Positions 11,195-21,880 of a stretch of 64,000 bases of DNA are shown here, in pieces. Positions within the stretch are counted from its first letter, which is position 1. The number at the start of each line of letters is the position of its first letter. The position numbers were made by a program, and so were the translations under genes. The DNA comes from Arthrinium phaeospermum (taxonomy: Eukaryota > Ascomycota > Sordariomycetes > Amphisphaeriales > Apiosporaceae): contig QYRS01000007.1 in the NCBI GenBank assembly GCA_006503535.1, positions 434,001 through 498,000 on the forward strand, written 5' to 3'. The notes beneath the pieces were generated by a model. That model was not told where the DNA came from, did not search any database, and worked only from the letters and a program-made list of their open reading frames with translations.

Positions 11195-13460
11195 CTAATC
11201 TACTCGAGCCATCTGGAGGCTTCGGGCCGACGGATTGGAAAGGTTGTTGATTTGCTTAGTTGGCGGCGGCTGGTACTTGCTCTTTTTGCGCAGCCGTTTG
11301 CGAGCCACCATGACGGGCACGGAGCTCTTGGTAACCAGATAGTTCGAAAAAGATCCAAGAAGAGTGCTGCCACAACGTCAGTAAAAGCTTGGTAGAACAC
11401 AAAACGCAGCAGTGCTACTTACCCCTTGAGCGCGCTACGTCCACGGCTTCCGAGAATGACGAGTGTCGGGTTGACGATATCGATGACTTCCGTGATGAGA
11501 TGTTTGGGGCTCTTGCAGTGAATGCATTCTACGATGACACGCACTTGTAGCTGAGTCTTGCGCAGCAGTTTGGCAACTCGCTCGGTAATATCCACCACGG
11601 CCCGTTCCCTTTCCTCTTCCATCCGCGACTTCCCGCGCAATGAAGGAGCTGGAGACGGGTTGGCACTAGCATTCGCAGACTTCGACCCGCCGCCGCCGCC
11701 GCCGCGCGCGCGTGGGCGTCCAAAGGGACTTGGACTCGGTGCCTGTGACGTTGGCAGCTTGGGGCTCTTTGTCATGTGATTAATCGCCGCTGCTTGCTCT
11801 CTCATCGCCTTGGGATCATCTGGGACTTGTTGGCCTCCGTTATCCACGGTTCCAGTCGCTTCCTCGTCCATGCAGTAAATGGCTATAAGTGTATCCCCAT
11901 CCCTCAGAACGGTTCCCACCGCCCATTCAAGGGCATGGGTGGATTCGTCGCTGAGATCAGTCGCCACAAGATACTTCCGAAGCCTTCGATGTTCGTCTTC
12001 GGCATCCCGTTGAATACGGACGTATTCACCACGGTAGATGATGCGGATAGACCTGTGAACGTCTTGATTGTGAAGGACTCCCGTCCACGTAAGCTGCAAG
12101 CTCTGTGCCGATTTGATCGCACTCACATCCTCGTTCTCTTGGTCTTGATTCGGCGTCTGCTGCCCAGAAACAGGCTCCTGGTCGAAGCTTGTTGCAGGAT
12201 GGATGCCTGCCTTGGTGGGTTTAGTTGGCTTGCCGCCACCCGGGCCGGTGACTGTGATGGCAGGTTCAAAAAGAGACCTGTACTGTGGTTGAGCGGCAAT
12301 TTCCTTCCCTATAGGTCCAGTCGGTATTAGTCAGTGCATTCGGGGATATCGTGGGTGGGTCGAGTTCTTACGCTCATCTTCTGCTGCCGCCAAGAGACTT
12401 TTGGCGCTTTTGCCATCGCCTTTGCCGTTCCTATCGGCTCTCGTAGTCAATTTGCGACCACGATCATCCTCATCCTCTTCGTCGCTCGAGGGTGGACCGT
12501 CGTCGTCACTATCGTCGTCGGTCAAAACCTCCCCATAAGGACTCATGTTGGTCTTGGCGAGGCGGCCATGGCTCTCGGCTTCCGCCTTTTTGCGGGCATA
12601 GGAGGACAGATTGGAGCCTCCATATGCGAGATTGGCGTCAGAGAGCCTGCGGTAGGCTAAATTCATATCAATGGCTTGGCCATCCTTGTCCAACACAATG
12701 TTTCCTTGTGACTGACGATTCGCTCCCGAGTTTCCGCCAAGCAGTTTTCCACCAGGCGAGTTGGATCGCAAAGCAAATCGATTGGAAGGAGACTTAGACT
12801 TGCTCTTGTTGCCCTTGAGCGAAAAAGGTTTCCTTCCCTCGCCGGGAAGTACGATGCTTGACAGATCCGCCCCCGCAGAGCTTCTCCAATAGAGCTGGAA
12901 CGTGGGATAGAGGGCCCTGCTCCGGTTCGCCTCACTGGCTGTGACTGACCAACATTTGTCGCATAGATGTCAGAAAATTGGTACGCAGTGGTGATGTCGT
13001 TTGTTCTTGACAGGGCAGGGGACCGCGGACCGAAATCAGGTCTGGTTGTTGCGTCTGAGGCGCTTCTGTGGTGCACGCCACTGCTTGCGTACGGAGTCCT
13101 GTGAGTTGAGAGTGTTGGCGAGGTCTGGGCACTAGATGGTATGGGAGATCTTCCCGAAGCTGAAGGTGGTGGGGTTCCGACATCTAGCATACTTCGTACG
13201 GGCACCGCCGCTGGTGCATCCACGTCCAGCATGCTGCGAAACGCAGGCTGTGGGCTTCTTGTGCTTCCATTTCCGGTGGTTGGCACGCCTTCGGACACAA
13301 CGTCGAGCATGCTCCGGCCAGGCGACCGTGGGCTCATGTAGGGCGAGGGAGATCGGGCTGTCGCGTGCGGGCCACGAGTTTGTTGCATAATAAGATTCTC
13401 TATCTCTTGACGCTCCTCCTCGAGCGCCGCCTCCAGCGACATGGTCATTCTTCCAGTCAT
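11195..13460 (-). CDS. universal stress protein (USP) domain protein
   Basis: A large fungal USP-family protein of 698 residues in four exons: 13460-12985, 12934-12372, 12308-11423 and 11366-11195. The N-terminal half is disordered and carries three copies of R-S-M-L-D-V (about residues 49, 75 and 89). An acidic segment (TDDDSDDDGPPSSDEEDEDD) follows. The USP fold starts near residue 455 with KYLVATDLSDES, is interrupted by a Pro/Gly-rich linker that includes a run of six glycines, and ends with the ATP-binding-type motif VILGSRGRSALKGTLLGSFS, which spans the last intron. Introns are 50, 63 and 56 bp with canonical ends, and all phases match. USP domains bind nucleotides or respond to stress. 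The role here is inferred only. Confidence 0.88.
11367..11422 (-). other. intron 3 of USP gene
   Basis: GTAAGT donor and GGCAG acceptor, 56 bp. It splits the conserved G-S-R-G...G-S-F-S motif of the USP domain, and removal restores it. Confidence 0.85.
12309..12371 (-). other. intron 2 of USP gene
   Basis: GTAAGA donor and CTATAG acceptor, 63 bp. The join gives A-A-E-D-E-R-K-E-I-A-A-Q-P. Confidence 0.8.
12935..12984 (-). other. intron 1 of USP gene (50 bp)
   Basis: GTACCA donor, TTCTGACAT branch-like sequence and GCCAG acceptor. It is needed to pass from the N-terminal frame (D-I-T-T-A) to E-A-N-R-S-R-A-L-Y-P. Unspliced, the first frame runs into unrelated sequence. Confidence 0.65.
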
Positions 13461-16400
13461 GCTGAAGGAGAATGGATGTCAACGTCTGGGAATGAGAGGG
13501 GTTTATCGATCGTTGGCTAAGTTGAGCCGGTCGATATATCAAGAATTGCTTGAGTCCCTTGCGGCCAGATGGGGGGCCTGGTTGCAGAGAAAGCAATTAA
13601 GGTTTTTTTATCTTTTTCTTTTGTACGTATTCGGACGGGCCTAATGAATAGGTTTGGGATGAACACCAGGCGCCAAGACAGTGGCAAAGCAGGGCGTTAT
13701 CGTGGGATTATGGTCGGACGTCGTCGAGGCATACGAGCCAGCAGCATGTTGCGTTCTTCGTAATTCCGTTAACGGACTGCGATCGTTGCGGCGCTGGGGT
13801 TTAGCTCATGGCTCAACCTCCAGAGAGAAGGGGAGGATGGGCAGTTACAACCGATGGCTGGGTGCTGATTGTTGGTTGCCGAGAGCCGACTCAATGGCGC
13901 GCAGTACGGTGGGTGAGGGAGAAAGATGGCCGCCTGAGAGCGAATTTATTTGAAGAACAATGACAGGAGGCCTCGACTTGCCAAGACCATTAGAGGAAAA
14001 GACGTGGTAGGATTAGCGACCTTGTGATAGAGCGGGGGGGTTTGGCTTCCCACAAGGTCTTGGGTCTGGATGGATTCGTTCGCAACGGGGTGGAGTAAGA
14101 CGTATGTAGCCCGTTTCTTGGCTTGTGTCGTCGGCTATGCACGTAGCAGATGTCGATGTTCTTGCCAATCTAGGACCTGGAACCTCTTGGGGTTGTGTTT
14201 CGTCGGGAAGAAATTCCCCTTTGACCTCGTAGGATTATTGATCAAAACATGCACTGCGAATGCCAACAAGAAGTCCGAAATGGTATTGCTCTAGCCTAGC
14301 GGCGTCCAAAAAATAAGGTCGAAGTGGGTGTACTACCTATATGGTGATGGGTTGGAATGGGCTGGGCTGGCTAGAGAGGGTGGGTGTGTTGTACCTATTC
14401 CGCCCGCGGCCGGCAAGAAGAAAATGACGGTTGGCTTATATTGAGTGCAGCCAAGTGGAATATAGCGGGAAGTGGTGGTCTCTCCTAAGTAGCAGTGACT
14501 GACTGACTGCCTGCAGCGACGACTTCAGCGTACAGATTTAGTGGTGAAAGACGTCAATGGGCGCTGAAACCGAGTGCCCAGTTAGCGATTGACTCGGTTT
14601 GTGCAGCCGCCACCCACTCAGGCCATTCGCCAGCAAGCCAGTCCTGTAGATACCTATCGCCGCCGAGCCCCGCGAAACAGCAACTGCCTTTTATTTTATT
14701 TTTTTTCTTTTCCCATGTGAGCTGAGCCACCGGGCGCCAATCGACAAATTCGCTTTGCGGATTTTCCTATGAGCAACGTTCTTCTGGCGCTCCAAGCTTC
14801 TGCCTATCACAATGCTTCCACAGACTTCCCGTGGGCTTGACAATTGGTTGACAGCGTCTCAATTGGGATGGTTGTACCGTTGTTGTGGCTTTCCGTTATC
14901 TCCTCCCCTTGTCACCGCCGTCTCGACCTTCTTGGGTACTTGTACAACAAGGTGGGGGTTACAGACAGAAAGGAAAGAACACAGGCAACAGGGCAGCAGG
15001 TGAGGGAGAATGCGAGTGAGAGATGGCGCGAGAGAGGGAGAAAGAGTGAGCGGGATATACAAAGTGTAATTAATGTATGGCACTGCAACGGAAATATGGT
15101 CTAGAAGAGATCGCGTGCTATTCTGCCACCTAATTGAAACCTTGTGATGATACGCAGAGTCGCAGTCTACATGTAGCTAGATAACCTCGCACTTCACCAC
15201 TATCCTTCAGGTACGAGTAGTGTAGCCCAAACTCAAAAGCCTCGCCATGTCGCGGGGTCCTTCGTATATGTATTGGCGACGCGCAGAGAGGCTGGCAAAT
15301 GCGGTTTTGCAGCACAGCCTGGCGTACAACACAAGATCGCTGCAGTCGTTGTCGCCGCGATTAGGACCGAATAGGGCGTCAAACTTGCCCAAGAAGGGGC
15401 ATGTTCGTCCAAATCTTTCCGTCTCTACGTACCTACTCCAGATTCCTGTCCGGATGCTTCTCGAACCCCTCTCGACTCCCGTTGCGGAGAACGAAACAGT
15501 ATGGAGAAGATCCACCAACTGACGTTGTGCCGGGTGGCATGTTTTGTGTCTAGAACGTTGCATCTTAGCTCGGAGACGCCTGCCTGCCCTTTTCCGACAG
15601 ACGCACTGAAGATATCGACATCTAAACTCCTACAACGCTTTGCAATGCATTAACCACTTTGCAGCCCGCCTTGATCAAATATATGCTGAATCATGTTGAA
15701 GTCAACAGCAATGGGTTTCCTCAGCGGGCGAGAAAGTTACACTGCGTTTGCCCGGAGCCCGCGGGCCAGGGCGCATCTTGCAGCCTACCTACCTACTTAG
15801 CCATGACGGACGGACAAGGTTCTTCTTACACAGCATCACGAGGCCCCACCCAATCACAATCACGGTTCACGAGACATGTAGGTACGAACCAAACAACCAG
15901 GTATGATGAACTTTTCTTTATTACGTTACCAGAGACTCCATATCTGTGGATTGGCCTCTAGTCCTATTGGGGATTTGTGTCCCAGTTGACGGACCTGGGG
16001 GGGTATTGAGTGAGGTTCAGAATCATGGGTGCCGCCAAAATCCGTCCGGTGCCAAGCAAAGACCGCTTCGCCCTCCTTCACTGACCGTAAACGCCGTGCA
16101 AAGCTGGCAGCCCACCACCACCTCCAGCGAAAGAAGCAATAGTCTATCGATACATGCCAGTAAAGTGTTGTAGAGGCCCTTGACGTTCAGCAAGATCCGA
16201 TACTGGATGCCAAATATACGCCAAACATCAACGACTAAAGATGGTGCTCGCGGGGAGAGAAAAAATGCAAAGAACGATATGGCATCACCGACCATTGCTG
16301 GCTGAACCACGGTATCATCATGAACTTTTCCGTAACCGTCGAGAAAATCCACCGTTCCAGCAGGCGGACAAAACAATGAAGAGATCGTAACGGTGCTCGC

Positions 16401-16470
16401 CAAATTGGCAGCACAAGCGCAAACAGCCATGTTTGCCACGGCTGTCTACTTGGGCACAAGCAGATGGTGC
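13461..16470. other. 3-kb spacer without recognisable gene
   Basis: Region between the USP start and the PAB1 stop, both on the minus strand. Short frames occur on both strands (for example 15207-15563 minus and 15659-15961 plus), but none has a domain, a good start or a splice pattern. It includes an A/T run near 14690 and a purine-rich stretch near 15000-15060. Part must be the USP promoter and the PAB1 3' region. A non-coding RNA cannot be excluded. Confidence 0.45.
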
Positions 16471-18868
16471 TTATGCCTTCTCCTCAGCCTTCTCCTCCTT
16501 CTTGGCCGGCTCGGCCTCACCATCGCCCTGTGTCTTGACGTAGTCGTTGTACACAGACATGGCCTCATCTACCTTGGCACGAAGGGCAGACTCATCCTCG
16601 ATCCTGTAAAACTCATTAGTGGCTTGGTCAAGCATATCGCATCTCGTGAATAGTGGGTACTTACAAGTTGACAAGCTCAGCGTTATCCATTTCCAAGAGC
16701 ATACCCGTAATTTTGCCTGCGAGGTCGGGCTGAATGGCTGCAATCTTGGGGAAGAGCATCTCACCGAGCATCTGCTTCTGCTGGCCGGGGTTGTTGGCGT
16801 GAGCTTGAAGCTGAGACTGGAGAAGGGAGGCAGGGGTCAAGTCTTGCGCAGCCGGGCTGGGAGCACCCATCTGTTGAGCGGGCATTCCGCGGCCACCTTG
16901 CGGGAACTGACCCATCTGGCCATTGCGTGCGTTCATGCCACCACGGCCGGCGTTACCACCACCCTGTCGGGCATTGGGAGGGTATCCAGGCATACCGGGG
17001 CCAGGCATGCCGGCCATGTTGGGCATACCCTGCATGCCCTGCATGTGTCCGCCGCGACCGCCGGGGCCACCTCCACGGCCACCGCCAATAGTCTGCTGAA
17101 CCTGAGCCATGGCAGCCATGAACTGAGGGTTGCCGGGCTGGCCGTAAGGAGCACCAGGAGGGAACTGACCAGGCATGAACATCTGAGGAGGCATGCCTTG
17201 GGGACCGCCACGACCGCCCTGAGGAGGGTAGTTGTTGAACTGGCCAGGACGGCCACCCTGGGGCATACCCATGCCGGGCTGGGGGAAGGGCATGCCGCCA
17301 CGGCCGGCGGGGAAGACAGGCTGCTGGCCAGGGCCGTAGAAGACCGGAGGCTGCATGTACTGCTGGGGCATACCGGCAGCGGCAGCGGCCTGCTGCATGC
17401 GGAGCTGGTTGCGAGCTTGGATGCTAGCCTCAAGCTGGCTCTTTCGCACATCCTTTCGCTGGGCAAGAGCGACGTAGAGGGGCTTGCTCTCGATCATGCG
17501 CTGGTTCATCTCGGCGACAGCCTTGGTGGCATCGTCAGGGTTGGAGAAGCAGACGAAACCGAAGCCCTTGCTCTTGCCGAGCTTTCGGTCGCCCTTCTTC
17601 TCCTTCTTGTCGCCCTCCTCCTCTTCCTTGGACTCCTCCTCCTTGGGCTGCTCCTCTTCACCCTCCTTCTTGTTCTCCTTGTCCTTACCCTCGCCTTCGT
17701 CCTCGCCAGATTCGCTGATGGTATCGCGCATAACCTTGGCCGAAGTGATAGGGCCGAACTCCGAGAACATCTGTCGCAGCTTATCGTCATCGACGTCGTC
17801 GTTCAAGTTCTTGATGTACAGGTTGACGCCCTGGTACTTGTTGGCCTTCTCCTGGCGGGCGGCCTCGTAGGACTTGCGCAGCTCCTCCTCGCGCTCGTGC
17901 TTCTTCTGGGCCCGGCCGACGTACAGCTCTTGACCCATGAAGTCCTTGTTGTTCAGCTCATCGACAGCCTTGGCGGCAGCCTCGTGAGTGGTGAAGTTAA
18001 CAAAGCCGAAGCCACGGGACTTGCCCTCAGAGTCACGCGCCAGTGACGAAGAAGTGACATCACCGTACTGGGTGAACAGGTCACGGAACTGGTCATCCGA
18101 AGCATCGGTGGCAATGTTCTTGACGTAAACGTTGGTGAAGTTAGCCTTCATCTCCTCGAACTTGCTCTGGCGATCCTTCTTGGGGATGTGGTGGCCGACG
18201 TAGACCTTCTTCTCGTTGAGAAGCATGCCGTTGACGTGCTTGATAGCAGCGGCGGCAGCCTCGTCAGTCTCGTAGTGAACGAAACCGTAGCCCTTGGAGG
18301 CACCAGTCTCGTCCTGGGCAACCTTGCAGCTCAGAATGTTACCGAAAGCAGCAAAGGTGTCGTGGAGAGCCTTGTTGTCAATGGCGGCATCAAGGTTCTT
18401 GATGAAGATGTTGCCGGAGCCGGTCTTGCGCAGCGCGGGGTCACGTTGAGACCACATGATGCGGCAAGGGCGGCCCTTGATCTGGGTGTAGTTCAACTCC
18501 TCAAGAGCGCGCTCGCCATCGGAGGTGGTGTTGTAGTTGACGTAGGCGTAGCCGAGAGAGCGACGAGTGACAGCATCGCGGCAAACGCGGATCGAGGCGA
18601 CAGATCCAATGGAAGAGAACAGCTCGAAGAGCATGGCCTCGGTGACGGAGGGGTCGAGCTCGCCAACGTAGAGCGAGGCGGAGGCCTGAGGGTGGGGGGT
18701 CTGGGCGGAGCTGGGAGTGGCACCAGCGGTGTCGGCGTCTTCGCCCTGGGCATCGCCAGCGACGTTGGTGTTGATAGCAGGTGCCTTGTTAGCCTCACCG
18801 CCATTGAGGGAGGTGTTGCCAAGATCGGCGGCGAGCTGATCAACAGCGCCAGAAGTAGTGGAAGCCAT
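16471..18868 (-). CDS. pab1: polyadenylate-binding protein
   Basis: Cytoplasmic poly(A)-binding protein of 778 residues (exons 18868-16665 and 16603-16471), which coats mRNA tails and links them to translation initiation and deadenylation. It has four RRMs, starting near residues 62, 150, 243 and 349, each with recognisable RNP motifs (SLYVGEL, NIFIKNL, NVYVKNI, NLYIKNL and KGFGFV-type). RRM4 is interrupted at about residues 381-426 by a Glu/Lys-rich insertion known from filamentous-fungal Pab1. A Met/Gly/Pro/Gln-rich linker follows, then the MLLE/PABC domain from about residue 677 ([10 protein letters not shown] to the end). The 61-bp intron near the end separates E-L-V-N-L from I-E-D-E, and the C-terminus is K/E-rich. 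An additional intron is predicted in the 5' leader. Confidence 0.97.
16604..16664 (-). other. intron in pab1 coding region
   Basis: GTAAGT donor and TTTACAG acceptor, 61 bp. The join completes the MLLE domain as E-L-V-N-L-I-E-D-E-S-A-L. Confidence 0.9.
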
Positions 18869-20636
18869 TGTGGAAGAAATGGAAGGTACTTGTGATTGAA
18901 TCTAGCGCGACAGAGATTTGCGTTAGATGGTTGTAGCAGTAGACAATGGTTGTCGTGTCGTGGAGGCGATCGCGTGGTAGGTCAAGCACAAAGGCCAGAA
19001 AAGTGCAGGTTGGTGGGGGGAGAGAGGGGTTTACATACCAACAACACAGAGCAGACTTTTGACCTTATCGGTTCAGCGACCTTGATAAGTAGTCAAAGTG
19101 AATACAGTCTAAGTGACAAAGAACTGTCGCCGACTTCAAAGAACTGGTGGACGAGTGTCAAAAACTGAGTATCGCAAGATGACTGCGGGTATGACTCGGT
19201 TTTTGGACGAGCAGGTGGGGGAGGGAGTAAGAGAATAGATGTGTGGTTGACACTACAGCACCTACTCAAACAAACAAGCACGTCTCGGGGGGAGATGAGA
19301 TATCAGGACAAGACCAGGAGAGAATCGCGGGGTCTTGAGAGGAGGAAGAAGTCTCGAGGGTGGGAGGAGGAAGAGACGAGGCGTTTGATGTTTGGAGTAA
19401 AGGGTATGGATTTTTCGGGGGTTTTCCAAGTTTTTTTGTGGTTTTTCTGGCGATGATTTTGGCGAGAATCAGAGGTGAAGCACGACACGGAAGAATCGTA
19501 CTCTGCAACTGAATCCTCTTTTGAGAATTTTTGGGGGGGACGAATTGCCGGATAAAGGTTGTCAAGTCGTTGGGAGAAGGGGAGAGAGAAGCCCACGAAA
19601 AAATCGAGTTCACCTTGGCTCCCTTTGGCGCCTTCAGATTTTTTGTGTTTTCCGAAAATTCTCTACCAGCAAGAAAGAGCCCCACCTTGCTCCCCAGGGT
19701 CCAATCAGAAGGTGCGACCGTTAAAATCGTCACTCACCCCTCCTCCCCAACTGCGCCCAGCCTGGCTGCCCGCTATCACTATCGCTATCGGCTCTCTCCA
19801 GTGATCAAATCGGCTGATTATCTAAGTCAACCACCGCAGTTCCCAGGTACGCTACCAAGCTATCTGCTTAGCCAGAGCCTTTTTTAAACGGGGTTCAAGA
19901 AGCAAGTAAACAGTGGTACCTGCCTTAACCCAGCCAGTCACCAGTGACATATCAAATGGGCCTTGCGCTCGAGTGCTCAGCTCGAGAAAAATACAATGCA
20001 ATGCAATGCACACTCACTTGCACGCTCACTTTAATTGACCGACGAAATAGTGCCAAACGACATATTGATTGATAGGGTCTCTAGTAACCGATCTTGATAT
20101 TTGCTAATACTGTTTTGTTTCCCACCTCGCTGTCTTTTCACAAGCTCAATTATACATATCCTGTACACACTTACATTATGTACCTCTTTGTTTATGCCTC
20201 TGGAATAACCCGTATCCTTTCAACTGCATGCTCATGCCCGCTACCCACAATCCTTATTTGACAAAGGGCTCACAACAGAATCACAGGAACTCTACCAGCA
20301 CTGATCCGGCTTGGGGTTCAATGCTGCTTTCTGGTATCCAAGTGAATGGTTAAATTTACCCTTGCTCTACCTAGGCAGCTGAATTCAAATTGATCTGGGC
20401 AAGACGGTACCTGCATGTAATTGTGGCTGCATCATTCGACCAACTGTACGACTACCCCGCCTTGCTTCAGGCAGCAGGACAGTGATCCCTTTTGTCTCTC
20501 ATGCTTCTACGACCTTGGGTACCTACATAGCCGTTTTTATCTCTTTCTCTTCATAGACGATTTCACAATACAACTTCCATCCATCAAAGCCGTTTCCTCT
20601 TTGTGACTTGAACTGAAACCTCAATCCTCATTCGAC
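18869..20636. other. divergent promoter region of pab1 and the 2EXR-like gene
   Basis: About 1.77 kb. The pab1 side carries the leader intron and, on the minus strand at about 19410-19447, several A tracts (A5, A4, A7, A5) in a C/A-rich context. A second A-rich stretch lies at about 19524-19645. The other side has AT-rich DNA and tandem caatg repeats near 19995. No additional gene is seen. Confidence 0.5.
18902..19038 (-). other. predicted intron in the pab1 5' leader
   Basis: On the minus strand a GTATGT donor (19038) is followed by a pyrimidine-rich stretch, a CTAAC branch-like sequence about 20 bases before the acceptor, and CGCTAG ending at 18902. This leaves a 33-base leader exon before the ATG. 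It is a prediction from signals only, and 137 bp is a normal size for this gene set. Confidence 0.6.
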
Positions 20637-21671
20637 ATGGTCCTCCTGGTTAATGGTAGAAGAATCCGGTCCCGGGATCTCGGAGGCGGGTTCCGGTACA
20701 ATGCCGACAACTTCTCCGTATCAGAGCCTGCCGAAATAGATTACCGCGGGATGGACGAGCAGTCCCAATGTGTGTTGTTCTGCGCCATCCCCTCGGAGAT
20801 CCGCACCCTCATTTTCGAGTACGCCCTCGCGCCCCACGACAACCTCGCCAAGCCGTACGCCAAAGACCGGATGTACTGCCGTCCCGGCCAGCTCTACCAC
20901 CCCAAGACGGACATAGCCCTCCTTCAGACCTGCAAGCGCATCTTCCAGGAGACCCGCGTGCTCCCCGTGGCACTGACCACCCATACCTTCTGGCTATTCG
21001 GCGGGCCCTGGCGGTACATGAAGACGGGGATGAAGGGCATGGCGCGCTTCGCCGCGTGGCAGAGCTCGATGAGCGAGGAGCAGCGGGCGGCCGTCGACTA
21101 CGTCCAGATCTTTGCGCAGCAGACGTTCCTGGAGAGCCTGGGCACACATAGCAACCAGGGCGTCGAGTCGCTCACCTTCGCGGCCAGGACGCTGCGCATC
21201 ACGCTGCGCCATACCGACTGGTGGTCTTGGGAGTCGCCCCCGGCCTCTTCGGACAGGCTGGGCATATGCCCCTGGCAACGCGGGCGGACGTCGCATCAGA
21301 AGATGCTTTCGCTGCCCTTGGAACATACGCCCGAAACGATGCGTGAGCTCATGTGCCCAGGCACCTGGGGCTGGCAAGTCTGCCAAGTCAAGAATCTCCA
21401 GACGCTGGAGATGGAATTCGAAATTGACGTGCGGAAGAAGCCCCAACTCGATGCTATCTTGGAAAGAGCCCGGCACTGGATCTTCCCGATGGCTGATGGC
21501 GGTGGGGTACTTCGCCAGTCGGGTGCCGTGGCACATTCAAGTTATGAGGGCTTCGTCAGGAACAAGGACGATTCGACGCCGGTTCTAAGCCCTACGGGCG
21601 GCCATCACAGTCCTTGGACCGACAGGGATTTCCATGTTGCCGTCATGACATGGAAGAGGACTGTTGGGTAA
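20637..21671 (+). CDS. 2EXR/DUF7730-like fungal protein A
   Basis: A single-exon gene of 344 residues. After a short N-terminus the sequence FCAIPSEIRTLIFEYALAP is an F-box-like helix motif typical of the 2EXR/DUF7730 group of fungal proteins. It is followed by Y-C-R-P-G-Q...D-I-A-L-L-Q-T-C-K-R-I-F-Q-E-T, the standard second motif. A downstream block has D-W-W-S-W-E-S-P and P-Q-L-D-A-I-L-E-R-A. These blocks recur in the gene at 27361-28706, so the two are paralogs. The family has no established function. Similarity to F-box proteins suggests protein-protein interaction, but this is inference. It ends 210 bp from the convergent Fic gene. Confidence 0.82.
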   Translation: MVLLVNGRRIRSRDLGGGFRYNADNFSVSEPAEIDYRGMDEQSQCVLFCAIPSEIRTLIFEYALAPHDNLAKPYAKDRMYCRPGQLYHPKTDIALLQTCKRIFQETRVLPVALTTHTFWLFGGPWRYMKTGMKGMARFAAWQSSMSEEQRAAVDYVQIFAQQTFLESLGTHSNQGVESLTFAARTLRITLRHTDWWSWESPPASSDRLGICPWQRGRTSHQKMLSLPLEHTPETMRELMCPGTWGWQVCQVKNLQTLEMEFEIDVRKKPQLDAILERARHWIFPMADGGGVLRQSGAVAHSSYEGFVRNKDDSTPVLSPTGGHHSPWTDRDFHVAVMTWKRTVG

Positions 21672-21880
21672 GGACATGGAAGCATTTATTGATTTCTAAC
21701 GAGTCTTCTATTAGGGCACAGGTATATGAAAATGTGTATTTCGGCGTTACTTTGTCACTTTTCCTCTGAGTTTGTTACGGAATGCTCCAAGAGCACCGCT
21801 CCAGAGCCCACCCACCTTCCTGCTTATAATTCAAGGGCGCATTCTGAGCAGGATCCAATATTCAATAAAGCCCCTGACAA

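Noticed and set aside
16619..18046. 475-codon plus-strand frame opposite pab1
   Set aside because: Shadow of the pab1 coding sequence: Leu/His/Arg-rich translation of its opposite strand, with no independent support.
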